Shown one piece after another: positions 1 through 12,101 of a DNA stretch of 64,000 nucleotides. The stretch lies in the NCBI GenBank assembly GCA_002049455.2, contig KV919101.1:1-64000 (forward strand), read 5' to 3'. The stretch is from Porphyra umbilicalis (Eukaryota; Rhodophyta; Bangiophyceae; Bangiales; Bangiaceae). How positions within the stretch are numbered: position 1 is the stretch's first letter; each line of letters opens with the position of its first letter. The position numbers and the translations under genes were made by a program. The notes under the pieces are model-generated. The model was not told where the DNA came from. It did no database searches and was given only the letters and a program-made list of their open reading frames with translations.

Positions 1-1540
1 GTGCCGGTGGCCAAAATCCGGCCATCGAAACCGTGGATGCTGCCGGTCAGCAGGTGCGGGGCGAGACGAGGGCCCTGTGCCGTCCGTCATCGTTGAGAGG
101 GGGGACTGGTGGCGAGAAGAGGGGGGCTCAAATAGGAACCCCAGACAATTCAAAAGGCCACTGTACGCCCGCGTACGCAGAGGCACCCAAGAATTGCTCA
201 GATTGGCCAACAGGCACACACACAGGAGCCACGCACGGCGGGGGACGAGATGGCGGCACGGCGGTGGACGAGATTGCCGCACGACGGGGGACGAGATGGC
301 CCTCGTGGGGCCTGCCACGACAGAACGGAAAACTAAAAATGCGCGACCCACGAACGCCACCCCCGCACAGCTCAAACGAACGGCGAGGCGCGGTGGTGGG
401 TTGCAGCGTGACAGAGCGTAGAGCGTTCCACTGTGAGCGGCCGTGGGAGTTGGGGACGCAAGAGATGCGCCAATAGACCGCAACAGGATAGAATCGTCGG
501 ACAACCGGCGAGGGCACAGGTGTGGAAAGGCACGCACGCAGGCCTCGGAGGGATGTTTCACGCGGCAGCGCACGAATAGAGACAGGGAGGACGGACGGCC
601 GCGTGGAGCGGCTGGTCGCCACCTCGGTCACACCTGCCTCCCGACTAGTTTGCTCTGGGCCAGGGCTGCCGCGGTCATGCGCGCCGGGCGTGTCCCGCCG
701 TGTGTCAGCCAACGCGCCTCAACAGGTGCGTGAGTTGGGGGGCATCACGTGGCCGGACAGCTTGCAAGTGCGTGGGGCCACGAGGCGTGGAACACCAGCC
801 GAGAGGTCCCCTGCTGTGCCCAAGGGGCGGCGATGCAACGTACCTCTTGTGCGCGACCGGAGCCCCTTCCTAAACCATCGGAGCAGTTCGTTAGTTAGAA
901 GTTTGAATCGGAGAGTGGGCTACTTCACTCTGCCTTCGTGCGCACCAGTAAACGTCATGCGCACATGAGAATCAAGACCCAGACAAAGTCATTTGAGGGT
1001 CATTGGGTGCCACAATTGACACAGTTTGCAACATCAAATTGCACCTGTCCAGCATGCATGCGTCACACATCCGTAACCTGTGTGTGTCTCGTGAGGCACG
1101 CAAGGGGCCCGCAGGTCCAGACCCCCAATAAAGTTGGCAGCACAATGAAAGAGGCGTGTAAGAGAAAAAAAATGGCCCGCATGGCCGGTGCAGTGACTCT
1201 TGACGGGGTCCGTGACAGGACAGTGAGAGGGCATCACGGGGGCCCGTCGTGGCACCGCTCACGACCCTCATGAACAAGTGAGACCGATCCCCCTGCAGGC
1301 GGCGGCAGCGCATGACCACACTTCAGCTCGGGTGCATGGTAACATCGTGTTTTCCTTGGGAGTCAGGCGTCAACTGTCACGCGCCACAGGCCATGCGCAG
1401 CCAAGTAAAGCCTTGGAGCTCCAAAAGAGCCTTCAGTATTCATCCTTGCGGGAAGAAGTTCTCACGAGGGTGTGGCGTCGGCCGTTTATGGCGTCGAACT
1501 GCCAATGGAGAGGCTCGATGCAGGCCGTTTCTAGGGGTCT
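1..1540. other. Non-coding stretch, no gene recognised
   Basis: I see no ORF with protein-like composition, no recognisable domain and no clean repeat pair here. Several open frames of 100-190 codons exist on both strands, but they are arginine/proline/threonine-rich shadows of GC-rich DNA and none carries a motif. Confidence 0.4.
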
Positions 1541-1649
1541 ATGTGCCGGCCACAGGAGGAGAGGCCGTTTCTGTTGGACAGGCCAGCCACGCGGGCTGGC
1601 GGGATGGACGATGGGTCGGCCGGTGTTGTGGCCGCCGGGCCAGACGGAG

Positions 1650-1732
1650 GTGCAGCCCACGCGCCTGACGGCGGTGTGGCCGACGCGCCGGACGGCAGCG
1701 CGGCTGACGCGCCGGACGGCGGCGCGGCGCAC
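1650..1732. repeat. 24-bp tandem repeat inside a GC-rich ORF
   Basis: Three full copies of a 24-bp unit (1650-1673, 1674-1697, 1698-1721) plus a partial fourth. Because 24 is a multiple of three, every open frame shows an 8-residue repeat: on plus (ORF 1541-1969) an alanine/aspartate/proline/glycine repeat around 'APDGG', on minus (inside 1531-2643) an alanine/serine/proline repeat around 'PPSGA'. The surrounding block 1590-2020 is GC-rich like the recognisable genes of this window and is probably a coding fragment. Neither strand has a recognisable domain, so I leave the gene unassigned. Confidence 0.6.
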
Positions 1733-2019
1733 TCACGGCACGACGACACAGCTGCCGCGCGGAACGGCGGGGGAGCCGCCGAGCGCGACGGGTGCCGCGT
1801 CACGAGCGGCGGGACACCGCCGGAGATTGACACGGGGGCCGCGGGCCTTGAGGGGTTGCCAAGCGGCGAGGCTGAATTTGGCGCCCAGCTCGGGGCGCCA
1901 GATGGCGTCAAGGCCACGCGCGGCGTGACGGTGCCTGACCGCCGCCGCCGCGCCGGCCAGCGCATCTGAGGTGAGGGCGAGACATCACTTGCTGGGGACA
2001 CCCCGAGGGGGTGAGTGTG

Positions 2020-3780
2020 CCGCGCGGTGCGCGCGGCGTGCGGTGAGTGCGGGGGGAATAGTGAGGCGACGAGGGCGTACGCGCGAGCAGAGGGCCCCGT
2101 GGGGCGAGGGCGAGGCGAGCGGGCAGAGGCCAGGAGTCGAGTATACATCGCGGCTCGAGGTGAGCCGGGGGAGTGCGGGGGTGGTGCGGTAGAGAGCAAG
2201 CGAACGATCCCCCCCTTTGTGTGCGCGCTATACTCTCGGCTTGGTGCGGGTATCCCCTGCCCCACCAACACAAACGGACTAGACGACAGTGTCAAGACAA
2301 TACTGACTGCGAGCCGCGTGGCGCGAGATCGCGCTGCTGCGTCAAGTGTAATCGTGACAGCCCACATAGTACAGTCGTCTTCATACCTGTCGCCTAGGCC
2401 CGACGTCTGCGCCTTCGCGGCGGTCCATATACTGTGCGGACTCTCCATGAAGCAAAGTGCGTAGCACCTGTAAACACCTTTCCAGCGTGGTTGTGTGGGC
2501 GTGTTTGGGTCATCGCCTTGACTTATGACATCTGGTATGACATTTGGTCGGGTGATGATACGACCACACGACGGCGCAGCACCCTCCTCTGCTTTCTTGC
2601 AAGGTCTGCAGAGGGCCCTAAAAGGCTTGTCAATCCAGATCATACTGAATGAACCCGGCGCAAGTCTGTGAGATATGCGTCAAAAAGGGGTTTAATCCAG
2701 AAGACACGTCCCAGTCATTGGCTGCCTGCAAAGGACATTCGCTGTTCACTGAATCTCTTCACATTGGTCCTTGATTGGACGGCACCCTCTTCGAGCACCA
2801 TGCTTTGTCGACTAGTGAGAGCATTGCCAACAACTCAGGCTATCGCTATCGGCTATTCCATTCTAGAACCAAGTCCGCGTCCTTAGACAGCCACATGTAC
2901 GTCAGCGGTTGGCTGCTGTGCTGTCATGAGCCTAAGTACCTACAGATTTCCTTACACCAGGCCTTGTCTGGGCCCGATCAACACGATATTTTCTGTCAGG
3001 ACTTGATTCACTGCAGCGGCAGATGACAACCGTGGTGAGCAGCCGTATCAACCATAACGAAGGCGCAGAGAACGCTCGTCGGCAGACGGACAAAAAAAAA
3101 CAGGTCAAAATGTGCAGCGCTTGATGACGACCACGCCTAGAAGGACGTCACTGTAGGACCATTGCCATGCACGACAGCTCTTGCGGACGTTCTCACCACC
3201 GGCAGTCAATCGTGCAGACGTGGCGCACACGTTGCAGCCACGTGCTACTATTTGCTGTGAAACGGGTCCTTGATCAATCACATGGGCCAATCAGAGGCCC
3301 CCGTGAGATAGCCTCGGCTATCCTAAAAGCTATTCCCACTCGAAATAGAAACGCGATAGCCGCACAGCTGTTCTTGGTCAGCGGAAGCCAGAATCAAGTA
3401 GGTAGTTCGATATTCATGACCCGAACAAAAAAAGGGCTTCTTCGTCTAAAAAGTGGTGTTACATCGGACTTCAGGTGCTTAATGGGACACGTTGTGCAAC
3501 GTGGCTTGAATATGGGGATAGCATCTCATTGTTAACAATGCTCTGACGTGCAACCGCCTTAGCCCCACATGCCTCTCCGCCACTCTGCGGTGCCGTCATC
3601 CTGGTAGGTAGCCTCTTCGCAGCTGTCGTTTGCTGTTGTGTGACATAGACACAAACGCAACCACTGGGTGAGCCGCAATCGAGTGCAGGAAGCCTGTTGT
3701 GGGCTTCCATGGTTGTGGCTTTCACGTCAAGAAGTAAAAGGGATGCGTACAGCGGAACAAATAGAGCTCTCCTACAAAAC
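2020..3780. other. Lower-GC non-coding DNA
   Basis: This stretch is visibly less GC-rich than its neighbours. All open frames are short and unstructured. I see no transposon terminus or gene. Confidence 0.4.
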
Positions 3781-3789
3781 ATGTTCGAA

Positions 3790-5299
3790 ACACAACGCGC
3801 ACGGGAGGGCCCGCCACCCCTCGGCACCTCCGCCCGCGCGGGACGCGCCGCTTCTGGGCACTGCCGCCGCGTGCCGCAGCCTCCGCCGCCGCGGCCGTCA
3901 CGGGAGGGACCGCCACCCCCAAACGCTGACACCGCCGCACCCGCCCCAGCCCGCCGCAAGGCAGCTGGTCAGCGCCGCGACGCGGGGCAGCTGCCGCTCA
4001 TGGCGCAACAGCGGGCGGCACGAAGACCCCCCACGCCGCCGTACCCGCCCCCGCACACCGCACCGTCGCTGGGCATCGCCGCCGCACGGGGCAGCCTCCG
4101 CTGCCGGCGCCGGCACGGGCGGGCCTGCCACCCCGCGCCGTCGCCGCCGCGTCCGCCGCCTCCAGGCAAGCCGCTGGTCACCGCGACCACGACACGTCGC
4201 ACCTGCCACACGTTGCCACGACAGGAACGGGCCGGACCACCAACCCTTTTGGCCGACGCCCCACATGCCCCCTCCGGCCGCGCCGTTGCCGGCTGCGCCG
4301 TTGCCGGAAGCGCCTTTTCCGGCCGCCGCCGCTGCCGCAACAGGCGGGGGCGGCCCCAGCACCGCCCTTGGTCACCGCCACATCCGCCTCCGCTCTCTGC
4401 CGCCGCATATTCCCCCTGCTGCCGGATGCCGCCGCCACCGCAAGCACGGCCGCCACGGGCGAGACCGCCACCTCCGTCCGCCACCGCGAGCACCCACGCC
4501 GGCAAAGCCGTCGCCGGCCGCGGCCACCGCCGCAGCAGCCACGTGCGGGCCGCCAACCCCCGCCGCCTCCACCACGCCACCCTGCCATGGCCGCGACCGC
4601 CCCTGCGCTCCGCCACCGCAAGCACCCCCGCCGGCTGCGCCGTCGCCGGCCGCGGCCACCGCCGCAGCAGACACGTGCGGGACGCCACGCCCCGCCGCCT
4701 CCACCACCCCCCCATGCCACCGCCGCACCCGCCCACTACAGCCACAGCCGGTTGTCGCAGCCGCCGCGTCCGCCACCGTCGCGCGCAGGACCGCAACCCC
4801 CCCCCCGCCGCTGCTGCAGCCGCCCCTGCGTTTCGCCGCCGCACCACCTCCACAAACCCTACTGGCGACGGCCGCCGCCACCGTCGCGGCCCACATGGGC
4901 GGAGGCGCAATTCCCCGCCGCCGCCGCCTGCGGCTCCTCCTCCTGCTTGACGTCGGCCTTGCTTGCGGCCTTGCTTTTGGCCTTGCTGGCGGCCTTGGCA
5001 ACGGCTTTGACCGCAGCGGCCACAGTGCCATCATTGGCGACCGCGGCCTCATACCTGGCCTCCTTTGCGTCCGCCTTCGCACAGCGCTCTTGCGTGGTGC
5101 GAGCACTATCGCGCCCGACGGCCCCAGCGCGGGCCACGTCAGCCGCACGGTGCTCCGCGAGCATCTCCGCTAGTCGCTGTGCCGCGCGGGCCCCGGGGGG
5201 GGAGGGAGACGCGCTGTCTACAGCACTCTTTCGTGGGCCAAGAAGGTCAGCACGCGAACCGCCAGGAGCACCATTGCCACCGCCAGCATGGCCGTCCAT
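3790..5299 (-). CDS. Unrecognised Ala/Lys- then Gly/Ala-rich protein, frame-broken
   Basis: The best coding signal on this GC-rich island is on the minus strand, starting at an ATG at 5299. The first roughly 145 codons (to 4859) read as a soluble alanine-rich protein with a charged helical stretch and a histone-H1-like run of alternating lysine and alanine ('AVAKAASKAKSKAASKA'), then a short acidic patch. Past about 4860 that frame closes, and the plausible continuation lies in another minus frame (4372-5148), which contains two near-identical copies, about 99 bp each, of a glycine/valine/alanine repeat around 4480-4700. Below 4370 the frame is unclear. I do not recognise the protein. It could be a basic chromatin-associated or low-complexity protein, but that is only composition. 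The strand choice is moderately supported and the 3' limit is a guess. Confidence 0.35.
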
Positions 5300-6700
5300 G
5301 CCAAGAGAGTCGAAATATACGGCCTGGAGGAGGTCGGGAAAAGAGAAAAGATAGGTCTCGCGGCGAAGAGTGATCCCAGGGAGCAGCGAAGCTTCAGTCG
5401 CCGCTTGAGGGGTGTGATGAAAGGGTGCTGGTCATGCGCTTGTCTGCTGGGAGATGCGGCCGGGCAGTCCACAGCTGTCGGCGAGATATTGGGTGCTGTG
5501 GACAGCCATTAACGGGGCACGGGAGTGGGCACTGTCGATGCTGAGAGAGCCCCCTTCCCGGCGCTCCCACGCCTCTTGCTCCCACGCTTCGTCCTGGCTC
5601 CTCTTCTGCTGCAGTGCCTTCATTTTTCACTGTGTCAGAAACCGATGCTTGGCACGACGGGCAACAATTCTAGTCAACCACAGTGCACAATAAAATCACG
5701 AGTGCTGCCCTTTTTTCGGACAGCACACGCGTGAGGCATCAAACGACCGGCGCGTCCTTCAGTCAACTCAACGACACGTGGATGGCTGCGGGGCGCGCTC
5801 CATCGCTATGACAGGCGCACGCCCCCCGCGGTCCTACGAAGCCCTCGGACATCAGTGTCAGGGACTACAGTCAATCCCCGATGATCGCCCACCCCCCACC
5901 GAAACTGTTACCAGGGCCTATTGTAAAGGCTACTTCCTGAAAACCCCGGCCCGGGAACAGCCTTTGTGGTGCAATCAATGAATGTAAAACGTTTCACTGA
6001 CGTCGGGATCCTTTTCTAGCCCCAGATGGTGCCTTGATCGCCTCTGCGGGGCGATCTTTGGTCCGCTCACCCAAGGCCCACCTGGCCTTCTATGGGCCCT
6101 CACTTGGTTGATGATTCGATATGGTGTCTGCGACCATGTGTCCTCGGCGTGTTTTAGCCTCTTCATCCCCTGGTTTAAACACACTTTCTAATATTGACGA
6201 CGTGCAGGCCCGCGACGGGGCGTAAAGTTCAGTTTTGCCCGCGCCCTGCGCATACCAGCGGATGCCGTCGTCGACCTGGTTGGTCTTTTGCGCTTTCGTC
6301 TTCCACATCGCAGGCTGTATCATTTGAACCGTACAGCTCTGGCCCTGTGATACTTGGGAGGCGGTAGCAACGTTGACATCTGTGAAGTATTTTGCGTGCA
6401 CGCTGCCACGCTGTACCAGTCAGTCTGTCGGAAGACCTCGCTGTGTCAGCAGCGACCGCAGCCGTTCGGCAGGAATATTAGAGGGCTGTGGTTGGTTGGT
6501 CAACAGGTGGAATGGTTGTTGTTGGCGTAGGGGCAAGACATATTAATGGGTTCCGAGAGGCGAAGAGACGAGAGTCGTTTGCCAGACGGGCTGATGCTGT
6601 CGCCGCCGGTCGCAGAGACAGAATTGGGGCCTGGATAGATACAAATTGATCTTCAAATAGTGAAACTACTGATATCAACTCTTGCGCCTTTGCCGGAACT
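5300..6700. other. Non-coding DNA, nothing recognised
   Basis: Short open frames only. I see no domain, repeat family or structural RNA. Confidence 0.4.
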
Positions 6701-6711
6701 ACGTGCAGCGC

Positions 6712-6776
6712 GGTGCATCCCGGGTTGTCAACATACGCGGCGCGGCCGCGTATGTTGACAAATCGGGGATGCACCG
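6712..6776. repeat. Imperfect palindrome able to form a long hairpin
   Basis: Two arms of about 30 bp, beginning GGTGCATCCCGG and ending with its near reverse complement, meet at a GC-rich centre around 6744. It lies about 60 bp outside the MITE at 6837-7008. No TA dinucleotides or other duplication flank it convincingly. It may be a fold-back element or a remnant of two facing termini. Confidence 0.6.
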
Positions 6777-6836
6777 GTCTGCAGCGCACCCCGGCGACCG
6801 TCACGAGCCAAAAGGAGCTTCGAATTGCGGGCCCTA

Positions 6837-7008
6837 TTGCTATCTTCGCAATTTTGGCCGATGCCATCGATGTCAAGAGGGGTGATCAACTGGGCGAAAC
6901 AGTTTCTCAGCCATCGATTCAGCCGGATAAAGTCGCTCGACGAATGGGCAGTGGACCGAGACCCTGTCTTGACTTCGACCACATCGGCCAAAATTAGGAA
7001 GACAGCAA
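6837..7008. mobile_element. Mariner-like MITE (172 bp), family copy 1
   Basis: The ends are inverted repeats of about 26 bp. The left end reads TTGCTATCTTCGCAATTTTG and the right end is its near reverse complement. The unit is flanked on both sides by TA (6835-6836 and 7009-7010), the target-site duplication typical of Tc1/mariner elements. It carries no ORF, so it would be non-autonomous. The same terminal sequence, including the CAATTTTGGCCGAT core, recurs at 12544-12704. Confidence 0.75.
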
Positions 7009-7193
7009 TAGAGCAATAGAGACCTTCGGCAACTGCGACGTGGGTATCGGATGTGGGTAATTTGTGGGTCGCCCGACTGGTTTTTTAAGGAAGCCACATC
7101 CACCCTTCGGAGCTTCGGCATGTATCAAATGCGGGTCGGCAGTCTGCCACACTGCTTGCGGACTCGCTTACAGTGTGACGGGGCAGAGACTCC

Positions 7194-7468
7194 TGACGGC
7201 GCCGGTGACGGCGCCGTGAGCCCACGCCTGCGATTTCGGGTGCACTACCGACGGCGGCGGTGACGGCGCCCTGTGCGCACGCCTGCGATCGCGGGTGCAC
7301 TGCCGACGGCGCCGGTGACGGTGCCCTGTGCGTACACCTGCGATTGCTGGTGGACTGCCGACGGCGCCGATGACGGCGCCCTGTGCGTACGCCTGCGATC
7401 GCAGGTGCACTGCCGACGGCGCCGGTGACGGCGCCCTGTGCGTACGCCTGCGATCGCGGGTGGACTGC
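7194..7468. repeat. 55-bp minisatellite, five copies
   Basis: Five head-to-tail copies of 55 bp (7194, 7249, 7304, 7359, 7414), each containing the palindrome GCGATCGC or a one-base variant and the motif ACGGCGCC. Copies differ by a few substitutions and no indels. The unit length is not a multiple of three, so the long ORFs read through the array are not a repeat protein. A GGGT-rich run follows at about 7519-7545. Confidence 0.9.
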
Positions 7469-7986
7469 AGAAGGCCATGATTGAAGCAGCGTGGTAACAA
7501 ATGTAACAGACAGGATCGTCGGTGGGTGGGTGGGTGGGTGGTGGGGGAGCGGGTATCAATGGCACCGAGGAGACGCGGCTGGGGAAGGGCGCCGGACATG
7601 TGCGAGAAGAGCGATCGGGCGACTGTCCTTCGCAACCTGTAAGACCGGGCATCGAAGGCCAACGGATGCCAGCGACTGGCGGAAACAGCCATGTAAGCTA
7701 CTCATGGACTGCTACGTGGCTGCGGTCACCTGGGTCGGCACCGGTTTTTGACGTGGGTCGAAGGGCCTCCTTAGCGATATATGGGATGGAAATGTGGGTC
7801 CAAGGCTTAACGTGGCGCGAAACGTGTCCCCGACCCACGCCGTCGACCCACATTTGACATGCCGAAGGTCTCTAATATCTTCTGCGAAAGCGGTCTGCGG
7901 AAGGCCCTGATGCGCGCGGAGAGTCTGTGGAAGCTGTAAGCATGAGTTGCCTTGCGCGATGGCCCGCGGTGCCTGTACAGTACATG

Positions 7987-8985
7987 TAGGGTTGTGCAAC
8001 ACGCCCGGGGCGTGCTAAATTGCACGCCTGGGCCGTGCAATTTCACGTGTTTTGGGCGTGTCACGCCCTGCACGCCCAGAATTTTAGGGGCGTGATTGGG
8101 GCGTGCTTGGCAAAAAAGTACATCATTTCAAATGCGCTCTTGAGGCGTCAGTCCACCAATTATTTTTATGTGCAGTTCCGTGCCACCTTCGTTACTTTTT
8201 CAGGGCGCGGTGTCTTCCTGCTCCGTGTAGCGTCCACAAACAAGGTGCTCGACGCTATGAGGCGTGGGGACCATTTTTCCGTCGTGTGCCCACAAACAAT
8301 GTCCTCGACGCCATGATGCGCGGGCGCCATCTGTGCGGGATGGGCACAGCAACGGCCGCCTGCTGTCATCAGCCTGGGAGGACGCAGAGGGGCTCCTCGA
8401 CACGGGCGCCAATGAAGACGTTGAATGCGATGCATCGCGCGCCGGCAACGACCAGGCCGACGGCAGTGATGGAGGGGGCGCCGGCGGCGAGCTACGCGCC
8501 TCCTGAACGAGAAGGTCAACCGATGCGCCACGGCTGGCGCCGGCGTCCCTTGACAGGACGTTGGTCGTCCCGGCGACGAGGACGCCCCCGCGGCCGTGAC
8601 CAAGAATGATTTGATGACCATCTGCTCTGGCTTTGTTCGCGGTGAGATGGGTGGGACTGCGGGCAAAGGGGCGGCCGTTGGAGGCAAGGCGAGCCGACGT
8701 GCCGTGATGCTGCAAAGTATCTTTGAGGCAGAGTGGCAGAGGCCAAGAGAGTGTATCGCATGCAGCTGTTTCCTCCATGTTTTCTGGCATTTTTGTGGTC
8801 CTTTGAACCATCCAAATTGCAAGAGTATTGGGTACTTTGAATCGCCTATCAAGTACGTGTCAAAACATGGGGGCTACATTAGGGGCGTGAGAGGGGCGTG
8901 CCAATGTTGGGGGCATGCAGAAGGGCGTGATTAGGCGTGCATCGCCCACCCCGCCACCCAAAAAAGGGCGTGATGCACAACCCTA
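7987..8985. mobile_element. Non-autonomous hAT-like DNA transposon (999 bp)
   Basis: The ends are short inverted repeats, TAGGGTTGTGCA on the left and TGCACAACCCTA on the right. Just inside each end lie clusters of the hexamer-like motif GGGCGTG/CACGCCC (roughly seven or more on the left within 130 bp, four or five on the right), which resembles the subterminal transposase-binding arrays of hAT elements. CTGTACAGT sits immediately outside the right end and recurs near the left end, but offset by about five bases, so the target duplication is imperfect. No transposase ORF is present. Internally, CCACAAACAA followed by GCTCGACGC is duplicated near 8233 and 8290. Confidence 0.65.
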
Positions 8986-9090
8986 CTGTACAGTCGTTAT
9001 GCGTTTTCATGGCAGGGATGCGCCTCACAAGTAGCACCCTCTTCCAGTCCGAGATCGCGAGAGATCGCAGTCCTGAGGCTCTAGCTAGGG

Positions 9091-9128
9091 GCCATTCACT
9101 TGTAGAGCATGCTCTGCAAGTGAATGGC
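9091..9128. repeat. 38-bp near-perfect palindrome
   Basis: The arms GCCATTCACTTG and CAAGTGAATGGC flank a second palindrome, AGAGCATGCTCT. The whole could extrude as a hairpin. Function is unknown. Confidence 0.75.
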
Positions 9129-9353
9129 ACATAAGCGAATAATGACTGTATGATGGACGTGGACAGTTTCAGACCGTATTGCCCAGCTGGCGCAGGCACG
9201 GCAGTGCCAAAGATTGGCTCGTCGCAAAACCGAGGTGATGGCAAACAAGGAAATGCAAGCGTTCGTAAACAAGCAGTACGCACAGAAAAAGACAATGACG
9301 CGAGCGAGCTACCACCCACCCCGTCACTACAGCGCATCTGCGCCCCATAGAAG

Positions 9354-10489
9354 CTACTCCATATCAACATCCTCCCCCGCTGTCGACGACGGGGCGGCAC
9401 CAACCTCCCCGCCCGCCCCGCTCACGCCCGCCGCCATCGCCACCGGCACGCGCGCGTCGATGAGGGAGTTCAATGACGCGGCCGTCAGGTCGTCATACAC
9501 CCCCGGCACGAGCACGTCCAAGTCAAAGTCGCGCTGCAGGCGCGCGACCGCGCCGGTCGTGGCCGGCCCATAGTGTCCAGCCGCCCCGGGCGCGGCCACA
9601 TCCCTCGCCGCCAACACACCGACGGCGGTCAGGGCTCGCTGCAGCGCCGCCACGGGCGGGCCCGACGCGCCGGGCTGCAACAGCGCCGGCGGGACGGCCA
9701 GGGGGCCAGTCGCCGCCGCTGCCGCCGCAGCCGCCGCCGCCGTCGCCTCGGCCGTCGCCACCGGCGTCGATGACGACCCACCGTCGGCCGCACCATCGCG
9801 GGCAATGTCCTCCTCCCTCAGCATCTCGAGGAAGGCAACGACTGCCGGGTCGCGCGCGACGACGCCCGCTGCCCCCGCCACGGTCGCGGCGGGCCCGTCG
9901 CCGAGCAGCGGCTCGAGCTGCGCCCCGAGCGACGCCACGAGCGCGGCAATGGCGGCGGACGTCGGTGGCGGCGGGGCGCCCGACGATGGCCCCGCCGCGC
10001 CAGCGGCGGCGGGCACCCCGACCGACTGCGCCGCAAAGGAGCGGACGGTCGGCAGGACAATGTCATTGGCGGCCGTCAGCAGGGCGGGGATGCCGACGCC
10101 GGTGCCCATGGCGGCGCGCACCGCCCCCACCGCCGCGTCACGGGTGGCGGGGGTGACGGCGGCCGGCAGGCCTCGGAGGGCGTCCATGACCGCGGGGGGG
10201 ACGCCGTCGACGGAGAAGCCGCCGCCGCCACGGCCGCCGCTACCACCGCCAAAGGCACCGCTACCACCGCCAAAGGCACCGAGCATGGCCGCGAGGCCAC
10301 CGAGGCCACCCATGTCACCCATGTCGCCGCCCATGCCGCCGCCCATGCCCATGCCGCCCATGTCCGGGAAGCCGCCCATCCCGTCCGACCCATCCTCCCC
10401 ATCCTCCCCATGCATGCCACCCCGACCACCCCGGCCGCCGCGGCCGCCGCGGCCGCCCACGCCCCCACCCATCATACCGCAGAGACCTT

Positions 10490-10547
<58 letters not shown>

Positions 10548-10692
10548 CATGCCGGGCATCCCCGCCATGCCGGGCATTCCCGCCATAAAGTCGGGGAAGC
10601 CGCCACCAAAGCCGCCGGCGCCCCCACGCCCGCCACGCCCGCCCGCGTGGGGCGGATGCGGGTGCGGCGGATGCGGCAGGGGCCCCGCAGAG

Positions 10693-10724
<32 letters not shown>

Positions 10725-11746
10725 GCGCGCGTGCGGCCCCGGCGGCGGCGGCGGGGGCGGCGGCGGCGGGTGTCCGTGCCCGTGCCCGTGCCCGTACCCA
10801 TGCCCGTGTCCGTGCGCCCGCCCCGCGCCACCCCACCCGCGGTTGCCGCCGCGCCCCGCCCCCCCCCCAAAAGCGCCGCCCCCCCACGCGCCGCCCGCGC
10901 CGGCGCGGCCCATGGCGCCGCCGCTCGACCAGGCGCCCCAGGCGCCCGAGCCGCCCGGTCTGCGACTGCCACCTGCCCCACCCCCCCCCCCCCCCCGCCG
11001 CCGCCAGCCCCGCCACCATTGGCAAACAGGGCCGGCAGAAACATGGAAAATATGTCGGCAGGCTCGCCGCCGGGGGCACCCGCAGTGCCCGGGCGGCCGC
11101 CGGCGCCGCCGCCACCACCACCACCACCCCCACCGCCGCCGCCGCCACCATCACCACCGCCGCCGCCACCGGCACTGGCCGCCGACTGCCCGGCGGCCGC
11201 CGCTCGGCGGCGCGCGTCGGCCGCGGCGGCGGTCGCACGGCGCGCCGCCGCCGCCGCCGCCGCCGTCGCCGCCGCGCGCTGCGCGGCGGCCGCCGTGGCC
11301 ATGGACGCGGCCTGCCGCGCCGCCGCGTCGGCCGACGCGGCCGCCTGGCGCCAAGCCGCCGCCGCTTCGGTCGCCGCCGGCAGCGGCGGCGGCGGCGGCG
11401 GCGCCATGGGGGCGGCCGCCGCCGCCCCCGGCAGCGCCGTTGCCGCTCCGCGGCGCGCCTCGGCGGCCGTGGCGGTGCCTTGACGCGCCGCCGCCGCCGC
11501 CGCCGCCGCCCCCACCGCCGCCGCCGTCGCCGCGTGCTGCGCCGCCGCGTTGGCGGCCATGGACGCGGCCTGCCGCGCCGCCGCGTCGGCCGACGCGGCC
11601 GCTTGGCGGCCCGCCGCCGCCGCTTCGGTCGCCGCCGCGGGGGTGGGTGGCGGCGGGACGGGGGCGGCCACCGCCGCCGGCCCGGCGCCCTCACCGCGCG
11701 GCTCGGTCGCCGGGGGGGGATCGCCACGTCCATATCCGCCGACGGC

Positions 11747-11777
<31 letters not shown>

Positions 11778-12101
11778 GGGCGGCGGCGGCGGCGGGGGCG
11801 GCAGCCGCCGCGCCCGCCGCGGCCGCCGACGGCGGCGTCACGCGCTCAATGACCAGACGCAGCACCCCCGACGGGCCGACAACGCGGACAGCTTCGGTGA
11901 GCTCGGCGGAGCTGGAGAGAGCGACGACGTCGCCCTCGTCGTCCGTCCACGAGACCGTCGGCGTGCCCGCGTACGCGTCGGTCAGGGCGGCCATGAGGGC
12001 GTCATAGGTGAGGGGTGACGGCGCACGGAGGCGCCGCGTCGGACCCCCGTTCATGGTCGCCTTGATGCCGAGCACCGGGGGGGGGCGGTCGGCGACGCCA
12101 T
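9354..12101 (-). CDS. PB1-domain protein with Gly/Met-rich middle and C-terminal peptidoglycan-binding-like domain; frame breaks at homopolymers
   Basis: Three overlapping minus-strand frames appear to be one gene. Frame 1 (about 12054 to 11715) encodes a PB1 domain: a conserved lysine, then 'MNGGPTRR', then the acidic motif 'WTDDEGDVVALSSSAEL' that matches the PB1 OPCA signature. PB1 domains mediate protein-protein assembly, as in NBR1/p62-type receptors. Frame 2 (to about 10997) is alanine-rich with repeated 'AASADAAARQAAS' units. Frame 3 (10996 to 9354) has His-Gly and proline runs, a 'GGM' repeat, an RGG-like segment and a C-terminal domain with 'LLQPGASGPPVAALQRAL' and 'YGPATTGAVARLQRDFDL', the hallmarks of a PG_binding_1 fold. 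Each frame change falls on a C/G run (around 11711-11718 and a 16-mer at 10981-10996). An ATG at 12101 would be the start if a third run at 12077-12085 were one base different; otherwise the start is 12054. The PB1 plus PG-binding combination is unfamiliar to me. Confidence 0.65.

Noticed and set aside
3697-4950. 417-codon plus ORF of Pro/Arg/Ala
   Set aside because: Low-complexity shadow of the minus-strand GC-rich ORF; no motif.
7194-7468. CRISPR array
   Set aside because: Units are near-identical over their full length with no unique spacers, and the context is eukaryotic.
7168-7692. Repeat protein read through the 55-bp minisatellite
   Set aside because: The period is not a multiple of three and the apparent repeat changes frame each unit; no domain.
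9805-12018. 737-codon plus-strand ORF rich in Pro and Arg
   Set aside because: It is the antisense shadow of the PB1/PG-binding gene: its composition is what GC-rich codons give on the opposite strand, and it has no domain.
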